A stretch of 64,000 nucleotides of DNA from Glaciimonas sp. CA11.2 (lineage in GTDB: Bacteria > Pseudomonadota > Gammaproteobacteria > Burkholderiales > Burkholderiaceae_D), in contig NZ_JAVIWL010000001.1 in the NCBI RefSeq assembly GCF_034314045.1, forward strand, positions 1,860,001 to 1,924,000. The letters are read 5' to 3'. Made by a program: the position numbers and the translations under genes. Below, piece after piece: positions 18,596-28,201 of the stretch. The notes under the pieces were generated by a model. The model saw nothing but the letters and a program-made list of their open reading frames with translations, was not told where the DNA came from and did no database searches. Every line of letters begins with the position of its first letter. Position 1 is the stretch's first letter.

Positions 18596-21232
18596 ATGTT
18601 TTCACCAATAAGCCCTCTTAAAGATCGGCACTCTACGCGCTGGCAATGTGCTGTTGCCTGGATGATGACGGCGGTACTTCTAAGCGGCGTCGTGTCGCCA
18701 GTACTAGCGAAATCACGGATATTAGAGGGCGGGGCGCAACTTGGTACCGCAGCGACAGCGAAATATACCTTGCCTTCAGGACTTGTACAGAGTGCGACTT
18801 CCAATGTGGTCATCACCAAAATTCAAAATGTGTTTAGTTTGGCGCTTGAAGGTGACACTACGATTAGCGGTGTAAATAAATTCCACAACCGCATCCGCAA
18901 CACGGGTAACGTGGCTATTAAAGAAGTCACATTGACAGCGTCAGACTTCTTGAACGTTTCTCAATATACCGTCTGGAGCGAGGGTAAAGAGACCATTCTG
19001 ACCGCTGCATCTCCATCGTTTACTTTAGCGTTATCTGATACTGGTCTGGAGCCTGAAGAGTTGTTTTCATTTGAGGCGACGATACTTCAGGTGGCAAGCG
19101 ATAAAGCTGCGCACGTGTCACTCACTGTGAGCGGTCCTGAGAATGCATCAGCCAAACTAATACAAGAATATGATCCGGCTATAGGCACCTTTGCAATCCG
19201 TCCAATTGAAAAGAAGATTGATATCGCACGTGGCGGGTTAGATACAAAAGATTTTGTTTACCTTTTTGATATTGATACCAAAGACGCCAGTACAACATAT
19301 ATGGGAATGACCGTTGACCTTTCCGGCGAAGCATTGAAAGGGCTGTCCTTTGATAAAAAGAACGGTTATCAAGTCTCAATACATAATGGCGATAATGTAT
19401 GGGAAGCATTGGAACCAGGTACAGTGAGGCCGTGGGGGGAAGGTTATAAAGCCAAATTGACACAGGTTGATGACCAAAAATTCTTTCTCGCTCTAGAATT
19501 CCCTGCAAACGCCAAAACGGATAAAGCACAACTTCGATTTGTGGTTTTAGCAGACGATACCGCTGCATTAGGCTCTAGAATTCTACAGGCTGAAACGGGA
19601 AAAATTGCGGACATGAGCGCTACTGGTCTTGGCGCTGATTCTGCAAAAACACCGCCAATTAATGTCAATGTGACCGGTATCCTGCGTCGTGAATTGGGGC
19701 TTAGCTTGCCAGTCGGTGAGAGTGGAGACCACGCTGCTGTACCGGGACAAATTGTTAGTCTTAAGGCATTGATCGAAAACACTGGCGAAAGTGAAGATAC
19801 TTTTGTGTTGTCGAGTGAAAGCGCAGATCTGCCAAAAGAGACGAAACTGGTATGGATTACCGGGACGCCGAATGACGATAAAGATGCGCCTGCAATAACG
19901 CTTGCTGCTGGAAAAAAACAAGTGATCGAACTTCAGGTTCAACTAGCGCCCTCCAATACGGAGGATGCCGTATCAGTCATGGCTGCAATTGCACATAAGA
20001 TCACCATCAAAGCAACGCCAGAAAATAATAAGGATGAGGCGCTTACCAAGAAAGTCTCGTATACATTGGCGCTTGGCGATCGCACAGTAAGTCTGGTCGG
20101 TATTGCTGGAACTAATGAAGAAAGAATCGTTAATCATGTCGTTGTAGCCAATGATTCAAGCACAACTTTCAAGATACGCGTTAAAAACACGACTGAAGTC
20201 GCCTCACATGAAGCCTATATTGTCGGCGTAAAAGAGTCAGCCGGATTAGGTGTTCGCCTTTATCCAGCCGATGCCGGTGGCATATGTGGACCGGATGCTG
20301 GCAGTTTATCGTCATTCGATACCGGATTGATCTCAGGTGGGACGGATAAAGACCTTTGCGCGCAAGTGAGCGGATCAGCCACTAACGGTGGTCTTGGTAA
20401 CCGCACTAAAGCAGGCATAGTGCTTGAAGTAGTGTCCAAGATTGAACACAACGGAAAAACCAAAGCTGAACTGCCGCTGAATTTATACGTGGCACAAAGT
20501 GAGACGATCCAGGACCAAACGCCGACTAAAGTGATTGAACCAAATGGGGTTGTCAGCTTTTATCACGAAATTCTCAATACCAGCGATATCAAACTTACCA
20601 TCACTAAAAGTGATCTCGTCACCAAGATGGAAAGCGGCTGGACAGTTACGGCTACCTTGGTAGATGTCGATGGAGAGCCATTGCCAGCTCAATCTATCGA
20701 ACTGGAAAGTAAAGAAAAAGTGCGTATCCAACTGACGATCACTGCGCCAGCAAACGTGCCGACGACCGAAACAGCCAGTATTCTGACCGTCAATGGTCAA
20801 TTCCAATACACCGCAGTAACGCGTTTGCTCGGTGAAAATACCTATAAATTAATCGGCATATTTGACGGAAAACTAGTCAAGGAACAAGCGCTGGATGCTT
20901 CTTGTGACAGTTTGCCGGATGGCAAACTGTTTGGACAAAGCGAGATCATCGCCAAGCCAGCTGCATGTATTTGGTATCGCCTGACATTAGAAAATACAAG
21001 CGGAGTGGATTATGCGGATCTAGCAATTACAGATACGGCGCCAATGCATTCTGTGGTTTCTACGGACGCACCAAATCAACCTACATTGACGCTTATTGCT
21101 AAAGATGGAGCGGAGACGCCAGCGACCGCGCCAGCAGTCGCTAACGGACGAGTGGACGGACACCTTGATGCACTCGAAAATCAACAAAAAGCAGTACTCA
21201 AGTACCGCGTAAAAATAGATGGCCTACTTTAA
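18596..21232 (+). CDS. Exported multi-domain Ig-like/DUF11 protein (878 aa), function unknown
   Basis: A signal peptide is visible: a charged start, the core AVAWMMTAVLLSGVVS, then PVLAKS with likely cleavage after VLA near residue 39. The mature protein is a string of beta-sandwich-like segments. One starts near residue 80 (NKFHNRIRNTGNVAIKEVTL), one near 365-500 resembles an NEW3-like domain (VSLKALIENTGESEDTFVLS), one starts near 515 (FKIRVKNTTEVASHEAYI), and the final 100 residues are DUF11-like (CIWYRLTLENTSGVDYADLAITDTAP). There is no transmembrane anchor, LPXTG or autotransporter domain, so it is probably secreted or held by a partner. The neighbouring 2241-aa barrel protein is the natural candidate. 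A GAGGA lies upstream of the ATG. I do not recognise a named family. Confidence 0.75.
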   Translation: MFSPISPLKDRHSTRWQCAVAWMMTAVLLSGVVSPVLAKSRILEGGAQLGTAATAKYTLPSGLVQSATSNVVITKIQNVFSLALEGDTTISGVNKFHNRIRNTGNVAIKEVTLTASDFLNVSQYTVWSEGKETILTAASPSFTLALSDTGLEPEELFSFEATILQVASDKAAHVSLTVSGPENASAKLIQEYDPAIGTFAIRPIEKKIDIARGGLDTKDFVYLFDIDTKDASTTYMGMTVDLSGEALKGLSFDKKNGYQVSIHNGDNVWEALEPGTVRPWGEGYKAKLTQVDDQKFFLALEFPANAKTDKAQLRFVVLADDTAALGSRILQAETGKIADMSATGLGADSAKTPPINVNVTGILRRELGLSLPVGESGDHAAVPGQIVSLKALIENTGESEDTFVLSSESADLPKETKLVWITGTPNDDKDAPAITLAAGKKQVIELQVQLAPSNTEDAVSVMAAIAHKITIKATPENNKDEALTKKVSYTLALGDRTVSLVGIAGTNEERIVNHVVVANDSSTTFKIRVKNTTEVASHEAYIVGVKESAGLGVRLYPADAGGICGPDAGSLSSFDTGLISGGTDKDLCAQVSGSATNGGLGNRTKAGIVLEVVSKIEHNGKTKAELPLNLYVAQSETIQDQTPTKVIEPNGVVSFYHEILNTSDIKLTITKSDLVTKMESGWTVTATLVDVDGEPLPAQSIELESKEKVRIQLTITAPANVPTTETASILTVNGQFQYTAVTRLLGENTYKLIGIFDGKLVKEQALDASCDSLPDGKLFGQSEIIAKPAACIWYRLTLENTSGVDYADLAITDTAPMHSVVSTDAPNQPTLTLIAKDGAETPATAPAVANGRVDGHLDALENQQKAVLKYRVKIDGLL

Positions 21233-21244
21233 TTCGTAAGTCAT

Positions 21245-21283
21245 TAGCTACTCGCACCGGTGTTATATCGGTACGAGTAGCTA
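21245..21283 (+). terminator. Strong inverted repeat after the 878-aa gene, no T-run
   Basis: TAGCTACTCG plus ACCG pairs with CGGT plus CGAGTAGCTA around a nine-base loop, with one mismatched pair. It starts 13 bases after the stop codon. The lack of a T-run argues against a simple intrinsic terminator. It may protect the 3' end or mark an attenuator before the next gene. Confidence 0.5.
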
Positions 21284-21474
21284 TTGCCATGTCGTCATGT
21301 TGATAAAGCCCTACTGTTGGTTGTCAAGATATTTCTCATTCGCTAGGTTCATTTAGCGGGCGGTATGTATTTCGCTCGTGGAAGGTACCGCTATTTTTTG
21401 TCTCGCTATTTTTTAATTCATTTTCTGTTTAACGCGCCGCGTCGTGTTCTAGCGGATCGGCCGGATGTATCAAC

Positions 21475-24400
21475 ATGCATATTCGTTTTTTTCAATTCTA
21501 TAGTTTGCTTCTGTTAGGAAGCCTTTTTCTATTGCTTTTTATGGCGAGCGGCGCGTCCTATGGTCGTGCTCCTGCCGCGGATGCCGTCCTCAGTGTTCAG
21601 GCCCATGCCAGCTATAAAGAGGGGATCACTGGTTTAGCGCGTAGCGTTGTATCCAATCTGATACGCGTTAAGATCGCACCCGTAGAATATGTCACTTTTT
21701 CTGGGAATGGCGCTGTGCTCGCGCAGGCAGGGATTCGGTTAGTCGTTCCGCTGCGCTTGCATAATGCAGGGAATGTTACTTCTCAGTTGTCATTTTCCGC
21801 GGTATCCGTTAACGATGCAGCACCTGCGTTTTCGCTGAGTGCGCCAAAACTATACCGTGACGTGCGGCAGAGTGGTGAGTTTGACCCCACCGCGCCTTTG
21901 ATTACTGACTTTAATCCATCCTCTCCTGCTGGAATTGGTTTGACGATGGAAGCAGACGAAACAGTCGCGTTGCTGATGGTCGCCGAAGTACCAGCCGACG
22001 CTGTGGGTAACGCTGCGCTTGAATTGATTGCAACCACTGTGCGTCAGCAAGCGCAAGCACGTATCGCTATCAAGGCCGCAATTGCCGACAGTGCATTATT
22101 GCGACTGGCGATGCAAGCTGCACCTTTATGGTACGCGGAAGACGGCGTCGTCAAAATGACGCTCAATGCGAAAAACATCGGTGCGTTTGCAGCTACCGGA
22201 GTGAGTAGTGTGAATAGCCTTCCCGTGATCATTGATGGGCAGGCACAATCCGTCGTTTTGTTGCGCCAAAACATTCCCGCGGAAGTCGCTTACGTAGCCG
22301 CTTCGCTAGTTGCGGAAAATGCGTCGATACAACGGTTGTATCGATACGATAGCGATCCGCAGTTTCAATATCGGACTATCAAGGATGGCGCAGGCGCATC
22401 TGCCATAACCAGTGCATCTGGTGAATCAACCGTCTCTGGTTCTGCAGTGTCCGGTCCGCGCGTGGCAGAGATCGCGCTGGCGATGCATGCGCTTGGCCCA
22501 CATTCAGCTATGCAGGCGACGTTTACGTTGAAGGTTGGGCCGTCTGCACCGGACACGTTGACACTCCAAAGTGAAGGTTGGGCCGCTAATACCAACGCGC
22601 AAAGTAATCCGATTTTGCTGCGTCGGGCGATCACGGCAAGACCTGATATCGTGCCTTTTATACAATTTACCGATGTGGGTTTAGGTAATGGGGGTGAGTA
22701 CATACTTCGCGTGAACAACATTGCTGGCGCTGTTACCGATAAACCCATGGTCTTGACCACTCATCTACCTGATGGCATTCGTGCCGCCAAAGTAGATGCA
22801 GGTAAACAATGGCAATGTGAAATCAGCAGTGTCAGTTTATTAAGTTGCACGACCTTGCAATCTTTGGCTGAAAATCAATTCAGCACCGATATTATTGTCA
22901 ACGTGCTTGTTGATGAGACTGCGTTTCCTGCAGGAGAAAATTCCGTCTGGCTGCCGGGTACGGTGGCGGTCAGTGGTGGTGGCGAACCAGAAGCCAACAC
23001 GACGAATAACCTTCTTCACTTTAAGAATAAAGCAACACGTGGCGCGTCCTTGGCGGGCAGTGTATGGATGGACCGAGGTCATACCGGAACCTACGATAGT
23101 GGTGATACGTTGTTAGCCGGATGGCGTGTCCAGCTTCAGACAGATCGCACCGCAGAGGTTTCTGCGAAGATTACTGAGACAGCCACCAGCCTTGCTAGTG
23201 TTGCGACTTATCGCGGCGTAGTGACTAGCGCACCTGATCCTATCGTTAAAGAGGCGGTCACCGACGCTCAGGGTCATTACAGTCTGACGGGTATCCCCGC
23301 CGGTGGTCCATATCGCTTGCGTTTTCTCGCACCAGGCGGTGCACGCGTGGGTACGCCGCAGGATGGCGTCATTGGCTCTCCACAGGCGAACGCGGAGCGC
23401 GATCAGGAAACCGGCGAGCTTGTATATGCACGTATCGAGGATAACCAGAATTTTTCGGAACAAAATCTACCAGTGTCATATAGCGGTCGTGTATTCGACG
23501 CCACGACGCGCAAACCGGTGGCGCAAGCAACCGTGCGTATTGCCATTGATGGCGGGGGCTTTGATCCTGCCAGTTATCTCGTCGGGAAGCCGGAAAAAGG
23601 CACAATAACCACTGATGCCGAAGGTTATTTTTACTACGCTTTTACTCCAAGCGCACCCGCTGGCAACTATACGTTATCGGTTGAAGCAGCTGGATATGAA
23701 CCGGAATTTTCACGGGCTTTGCCACCGTTGGATACGCCGATGCATCTATCCGCCACGGGCCAAATTCCGCAGGTAATCCGTGCGGCGGAGAGCGCTGTTA
23801 TTCCGGTTGCTACCGCTCCGGTCGTCTATTACAACAAAATCCAGCGGGAAGCGAATGCATCACGGCTGGTGAACAATCTATTGGCGATCGATCTGGTTGA
23901 TGTTAGCGCTGGCGACGTGCTTTTCTTGCGCAAAGAGTCGGATCGCAGGGAAGTCGAATTGATCGACTTTTTAAATTACACGCTAGTCTTAAAATATAGT
24001 GGAAAAGTGGCGCGCAAAGGCTTCGATATCGCTGATCAATTGCCACAAGGATTTTCTTACGTGCCTGGTTCTGCGCGTATTAGCACCGGCGACACCGAGA
24101 ACGGCGCAGGCGTTGCCCTTGAACCAGAGACGCGTGGCAATCTGTTACGCTTTGTGGCGGCCGATACCGTATTACAGAGCGACGCACCAGTGCGAATTCA
24201 GTACCGTGTCAGCGTCGGCGTGAATGCACGCGAAGGTGTGCGTGCAGAAAGTCGCGCCACCGCGCATTCGGGCAATCTGAGTTCCAATCAAGCCAGTGTT
24301 TCTGTTAATGTCATCGGTGGCGTATTTACCAGCGACGCTTACGTTCTGGGCAAGGTTACACTGATGTGTAGTGACCAGGATTATGCCGGTGGCGATGGCA

Positions 24401-27400
24401 GCGCTGATACTGCCAATACCATGGGCGTTCCAGGTGTACGTATTTATCTGGAAGATGGTACCTTCGCAGAGACCGATCAGGATGGAAAATACAGCATCTA
24501 TGGCGTCAAACCGCTCACGCATGTGCTGAAGCTGGATAACACGACATTACCTGTTTCAGCCATTCCGCTGGCGACAACCAATCGTCATGCTGGGCGTGGT
24601 GAAAATCAGTTTATTGACTTGCGAAATGGGGAACTCGGTCGTGGTGACTTTACACTCGGTTGCGGCGCAGGAACTCTGGCGGATGTGCAGGTTCGGCGTG
24701 AAAAAGCGGCGGGTAATATCTCAGAAATCGAAACCGTCATAAAGCGGCGTTTTGATGTCGACCCATCCACACTAGACGGCAACAATACGGGCGGTAATCT
24801 TAAATCACTTCCGGCTACCGGACGAATCGGTGGCGGCGCGGCCAAGACGACGTTATCGACGTTGGCGACGTTAGATAAGTCGGCGCACAACATGACCGAA
24901 GGCGTATCAGCATCAAGCTCGGCATTAGCAACAGCTCCAGCATCACCGTCCGCACCAATATCTCGAGATTCCAGCCATTCGGTGACCACGACCTTATCCG
25001 ATAATGTTGTCCGTTCTTTACCAGAACAGCAAGAGCGACCATTACAGAAAATAGAATCTGGCGATGTCCCTGTGTCGATTGAGGCAGAGCTACGGAATAT
25101 GGATGCAGCGCTCGACTTTGTAGAGCTGAAGGATGCGCAGATTACGCCAACACGACAGATGCGTGTTCGTGTCAAAGGGAGTGTGACCGTCGGCGGGGCA
25201 GCAGCAAAAGCCATAAGGTTACAAGTGAATGGTGAATTTATTGGACTTGATCGTGTCGGCTCACGCAGTGAACTTGCATCGCGCAACATTGCTGTATGGG
25301 AATATATCGGCGTGTCGTTAAAAGCCGGTAAAAATGATCTGACGATAAGCCAAGGAGAGCAGCAGAAAAGCATCACCATCACGGCACCGGGCGACTTTCA
25401 AAATCTCATGATCGAAGTTGAGGGCCATGCCGAAGCTGACAGCAAAAAACCACTGCGCGTGCGCGTGCACGTCACCGACGCTAATGATATCCCTGTAACA
25501 GCGCCCACTCGGATCACGCTGAGTGCTAGTGCAGGGCAGTGGCTGGATGCCGCTGGTTTAGCTGGCGATAGTGTCTATAAAGGAATCATTAATGATGGTG
25601 TCGCCGCGTTTGATCTCATTCCGCCAGAGCAACCTGGCACACTCGTATTGCGGGCGATCAGTGGCCCGATTCAGGCCTCACGAGAAATTCAACTGGCTGC
25701 ATCACTGCGGCCGATGTTAGCGACCGGTATCGTTGAGGGCGTAGTGAGCCTTCGCAACGGTTTGATCCGTCCTGTAGGAGAGCGTGATAGTTTCGAAAAC
25801 GAACTGAGTCGCCTCAGCAGCACATGGGATAACGGCAAAATCACCGCCGGCGGTCGCGCAGCCTTCTTCCTTAAAGGCAAGGTAAAAGGCGAGTATCTCC
25901 TGACCGCCGCGTATGACAGTGAGAAGGACGTTAAGCAGCGCTTATTCCGCGATATTCAGCCCGAGCGCTACTATCCCGTTTATGGTGATTCCTCGGTGCG
26001 TGGCTTTGATGCCCAATCTACCAGCCGCCTTTATTTGCGGATTGACAAAGGTCACAGCTATTTGTTGTACGGCGATTTCTCTACCCAAGACGCAACTGGC
26101 GTGCGTCAACTGACGCAATACAACCGTGGTGTCACCGGTATCAAACAGCATTTTCAAACTGATGGTGGGCGCGTCAGTGGCACATTCTTTGCCAGCCGCG
26201 ATAGCCTAACTCAGCGTGTTGTTGAAATTAGTCCAAATGGCACGTCCGGTCCATTTTCGGTGTTCGGTGCTGACTATCTCGAAAATAGTGAACGCATTGA
26301 GATCATCACGCGAGACCGTAATATGCCGACACGTATCCTTGCTACGCGGGTGTTGTCACGGTTTGCCGATTATGAAATTGAAACCATGAGCGGGACGCTA
26401 TTGTTTAAAAGTCCAGAACCCTCGACCGATGCGAACTTCAATCCCAATACTATCCGCGTGACCTACGAATCAGACGGCAATGGTGCCAAATTCTGGCTAT
26501 ACGGCGGCGACATGCAAGTGCGCGTCACGGATGCTATAAAACTTGGTGCTGTCGCGATAGAAGACCGCAATCCAGTCGACCCACGTGCACTGCGCGGACT
26601 GACGTTAGAGGCCGATCTTGGGCGCGGAACATCGCTGGTCGGCGAGCTGGCGCAAACCGATACTGCCAAAGGTCTTGGGCGCGGTAGTCGGGTAGAGCTT
26701 AAGCATCAAAGCGCGGCACTAAAAGCAGGCATAACAGCGGTGCAGGTTGATGGAGATTTCGATAACCTGAATTCGCCCACTTCGGGCGGACAGATCGAAG
26801 CGCGCGCGGGTGCTGAATATAAGCTGGACGAACGGAATACGCTAAAGGCTGAACTGGTGCATGCCAGAACGTTAGCAAAAACCGGCAACGCTTCGGGTAG
26901 CGGATCTACCAACGTTTCTCCCGACACCAAACTGGAGGGAGCGCTGATCGGAATCGAACACGCATTCGATAGCGGAATACGGGCAGAAATTGGGACCAGG
27001 ATGGTGCGTGGCACGGCGCAGGGCGTCAACGCAGATGGCGACATGGACACTGATGATTTGAACCTGAATACATTACGCATGCGATTGGGAACGCGTGTTC
27101 CCGGTGTGCCGAATGCCAGTGTTTATACTGAGTATGAGCGCGATATGCGTGATGCCGATAAACGCCTTCTGGCTTTCGGTGGAGAGTATCAGATAAAGCC
27201 CGGCACCAAGGTTTACGGACGGCACGAAGCACTATCGAGTTTGGGTAATATCTATGAACTTGGCGATAACCAAAAGACCAGTAATTACCGCACTGTGATC
27301 GGGGTAGAAACCGAATACATGCCGCAAGCCAGTTTGTTTAATGAATATCGTCTGGGCAGTGCCATTGATGGGCGCGATGCGCAGAACGCATTCGGTCTGC

Positions 27401-28200
27401 GCAATGGCTGGAATGTCGCACCCGGCTTGCGCCTCAATACTACCTTCGAACGTACCAAAGCGCTTAGCGGGAGCAACACGGATGAAGCCACCGCAGTGAC
27501 CGGACAGGTCGAATATCTTGCTAACACGCGTTGGAAGGGCGGCGCAGGCTTGGAGTTGCGTCGCAGCGCGCTGGAAGATGCGATGTTGAATACGCTTGGT
27601 CTCGCGTTCAAGCTTGATCATGACTGGACTTTTTTGGGGAAGAGTGCCGTCTACATGGTCACCGGCCGTAACGGCAATAGTACTAACGGCGTGCGCGCGC
27701 GACAACGTCTGGGTATGGCGTATCGCCAGACCAAGCGCAATAAGCTTAATGCGTTGGCTTATTACGAACACCGTGTAGAAAATGGTCGTCTGGCTGCTAT
27801 ACAAGCAACCACTCGGCATGTGCATCTGATTTCTTCTCACGCCAGCTATCGCCCGTACGACGCATTGACGGTCTCCGCTCGGTACGCGTTCAAGCACGTC
27901 ACTGAAACCGGTCACGGACAGCGCAGCGCTATGCATGGGCATTTGCTATCCGGTCGGCTTGCACGCGATATCACTGCCAAATGGGACGCCGGAATCGCCG
28001 GATCATTTTTTACCAGCAGCCTTGGTGAACGACTGCACGCGATCGGTGTAGAAGCTGGTTATCAGGCCAGCCAGGACCTTTGGGTTTCGGTGGGCTATAA
28101 CGTATTCGGTTTTGAAGACAGGGAGTTCAGCCAGTTAGCTAATACCTCGCGTGGGATGTATTTCCGACTGCGCTACAAGTTTGATGAAAGCAGTTTGTAA
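21475..28200 (+). CDS. Giant exported protein with DUF11, SdrD_B-like and carboxypeptidase-regulatory-like domains and a C-terminal outer-membrane barrel (2241 aa)
   Basis: The N-terminus is a signal peptide (hydrophobic core LLLLGSLFLLLFM, then ASGASYG). Then come beta-sandwich segments to about residue 500, an SdrD_B-like module (SVWMDRGHTGTYDSGD, ending in YSLTGIPAGGPYRLRF), a carboxypeptidase regulatory-like module near 675-770, a DUF11 module near 800-940, and another regulatory-like module with DQDGKYSIYGVKP near 1000. A Ser/Thr/Ala-rich linker spans about 1118-1190, followed by an Ig-like domain near 1310-1415. From about 1455 to the end, alternating polar and aromatic strands with turn motifs (YYPVYGDSS, RLYLRIDKG, SYLLYGDF) look like a large outer-membrane beta-barrel that ends in MYFRLRYKF. 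The likely role is to anchor or export surface modules. No clear ribosome binding site precedes the ATG. The next gene starts one base after its stop. Confidence 0.78.
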   Translation: MHIRFFQFYSLLLLGSLFLLLFMASGASYGRAPAADAVLSVQAHASYKEGITGLARSVVSNLIRVKIAPVEYVTFSGNGAVLAQAGIRLVVPLRLHNAGNVTSQLSFSAVSVNDAAPAFSLSAPKLYRDVRQSGEFDPTAPLITDFNPSSPAGIGLTMEADETVALLMVAEVPADAVGNAALELIATTVRQQAQARIAIKAAIADSALLRLAMQAAPLWYAEDGVVKMTLNAKNIGAFAATGVSSVNSLPVIIDGQAQSVVLLRQNIPAEVAYVAASLVAENASIQRLYRYDSDPQFQYRTIKDGAGASAITSASGESTVSGSAVSGPRVAEIALAMHALGPHSAMQATFTLKVGPSAPDTLTLQSEGWAANTNAQSNPILLRRAITARPDIVPFIQFTDVGLGNGGEYILRVNNIAGAVTDKPMVLTTHLPDGIRAAKVDAGKQWQCEISSVSLLSCTTLQSLAENQFSTDIIVNVLVDETAFPAGENSVWLPGTVAVSGGGEPEANTTNNLLHFKNKATRGASLAGSVWMDRGHTGTYDSGDTLLAGWRVQLQTDRTAEVSAKITETATSLASVATYRGVVTSAPDPIVKEAVTDAQGHYSLTGIPAGGPYRLRFLAPGGARVGTPQDGVIGSPQANAERDQETGELVYARIEDNQNFSEQNLPVSYSGRVFDATTRKPVAQATVRIAIDGGGFDPASYLVGKPEKGTITTDAEGYFYYAFTPSAPAGNYTLSVEAAGYEPEFSRALPPLDTPMHLSATGQIPQVIRAAESAVIPVATAPVVYYNKIQREANASRLVNNLLAIDLVDVSAGDVLFLRKESDRREVELIDFLNYTLVLKYSGKVARKGFDIADQLPQGFSYVPGSARISTGDTENGAGVALEPETRGNLLRFVAADTVLQSDAPVRIQYRVSVGVNAREGVRAESRATAHSGNLSSNQASVSVNVIGGVFTSDAYVLGKVTLMCSDQDYAGGDGSADTANTMGVPGVRIYLEDGTFAETDQDGKYSIYGVKPLTHVLKLDNTTLPVSAIPLATTNRHAGRGENQFIDLRNGELGRGDFTLGCGAGTLADVQVRREKAAGNISEIETVIKRRFDVDPSTLDGNNTGGNLKSLPATGRIGGGAAKTTLSTLATLDKSAHNMTEGVSASSSALATAPASPSAPISRDSSHSVTTTLSDNVVRSLPEQQERPLQKIESGDVPVSIEAELRNMDAALDFVELKDAQITPTRQMRVRVKGSVTVGGAAAKAIRLQVNGEFIGLDRVGSRSELASRNIAVWEYIGVSLKAGKNDLTISQGEQQKSITITAPGDFQNLMIEVEGHAEADSKKPLRVRVHVTDANDIPVTAPTRITLSASAGQWLDAAGLAGDSVYKGIINDGVAAFDLIPPEQPGTLVLRAISGPIQASREIQLAASLRPMLATGIVEGVVSLRNGLIRPVGERDSFENELSRLSSTWDNGKITAGGRAAFFLKGKVKGEYLLTAAYDSEKDVKQRLFRDIQPERYYPVYGDSSVRGFDAQSTSRLYLRIDKGHSYLLYGDFSTQDATGVRQLTQYNRGVTGIKQHFQTDGGRVSGTFFASRDSLTQRVVEISPNGTSGPFSVFGADYLENSERIEIITRDRNMPTRILATRVLSRFADYEIETMSGTLLFKSPEPSTDANFNPNTIRVTYESDGNGAKFWLYGGDMQVRVTDAIKLGAVAIEDRNPVDPRALRGLTLEADLGRGTSLVGELAQTDTAKGLGRGSRVELKHQSAALKAGITAVQVDGDFDNLNSPTSGGQIEARAGAEYKLDERNTLKAELVHARTLAKTGNASGSGSTNVSPDTKLEGALIGIEHAFDSGIRAEIGTRMVRGTAQGVNADGDMDTDDLNLNTLRMRLGTRVPGVPNASVYTEYERDMRDADKRLLAFGGEYQIKPGTKVYGRHEALSSLGNIYELGDNQKTSNYRTVIGVETEYMPQASLFNEYRLGSAIDGRDAQNAFGLRNGWNVAPGLRLNTTFERTKALSGSNTDEATAVTGQVEYLANTRWKGGAGLELRRSALEDAMLNTLGLAFKLDHDWTFLGKSAVYMVTGRNGNSTNGVRARQRLGMAYRQTKRNKLNALAYYEHRVENGRLAAIQATTRHVHLISSHASYRPYDALTVSARYAFKHVTETGHGQRSAMHGHLLSGRLARDITAKWDAGIAGSFFTSSLGERLHAIGVEAGYQASQDLWVSVGYNVFGFEDREFSQLANTSRGMYFRLRYKFDESSL

Positions 28201-28201
28201 T

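Noticed and set aside
27232..27942. A 236-codon open frame on the - strand
   Set aside because: It is antisense to the barrel region of the 2241-aa gene, has no ribosome binding site and shows no recognisable domain.
28151..28201. Upstream TTG start for the 1312-aa protein
   Set aside because: It would place 17 residues, including two Cys, before a well-formed signal peptide that starts at ATG 28202, right after the preceding stop.
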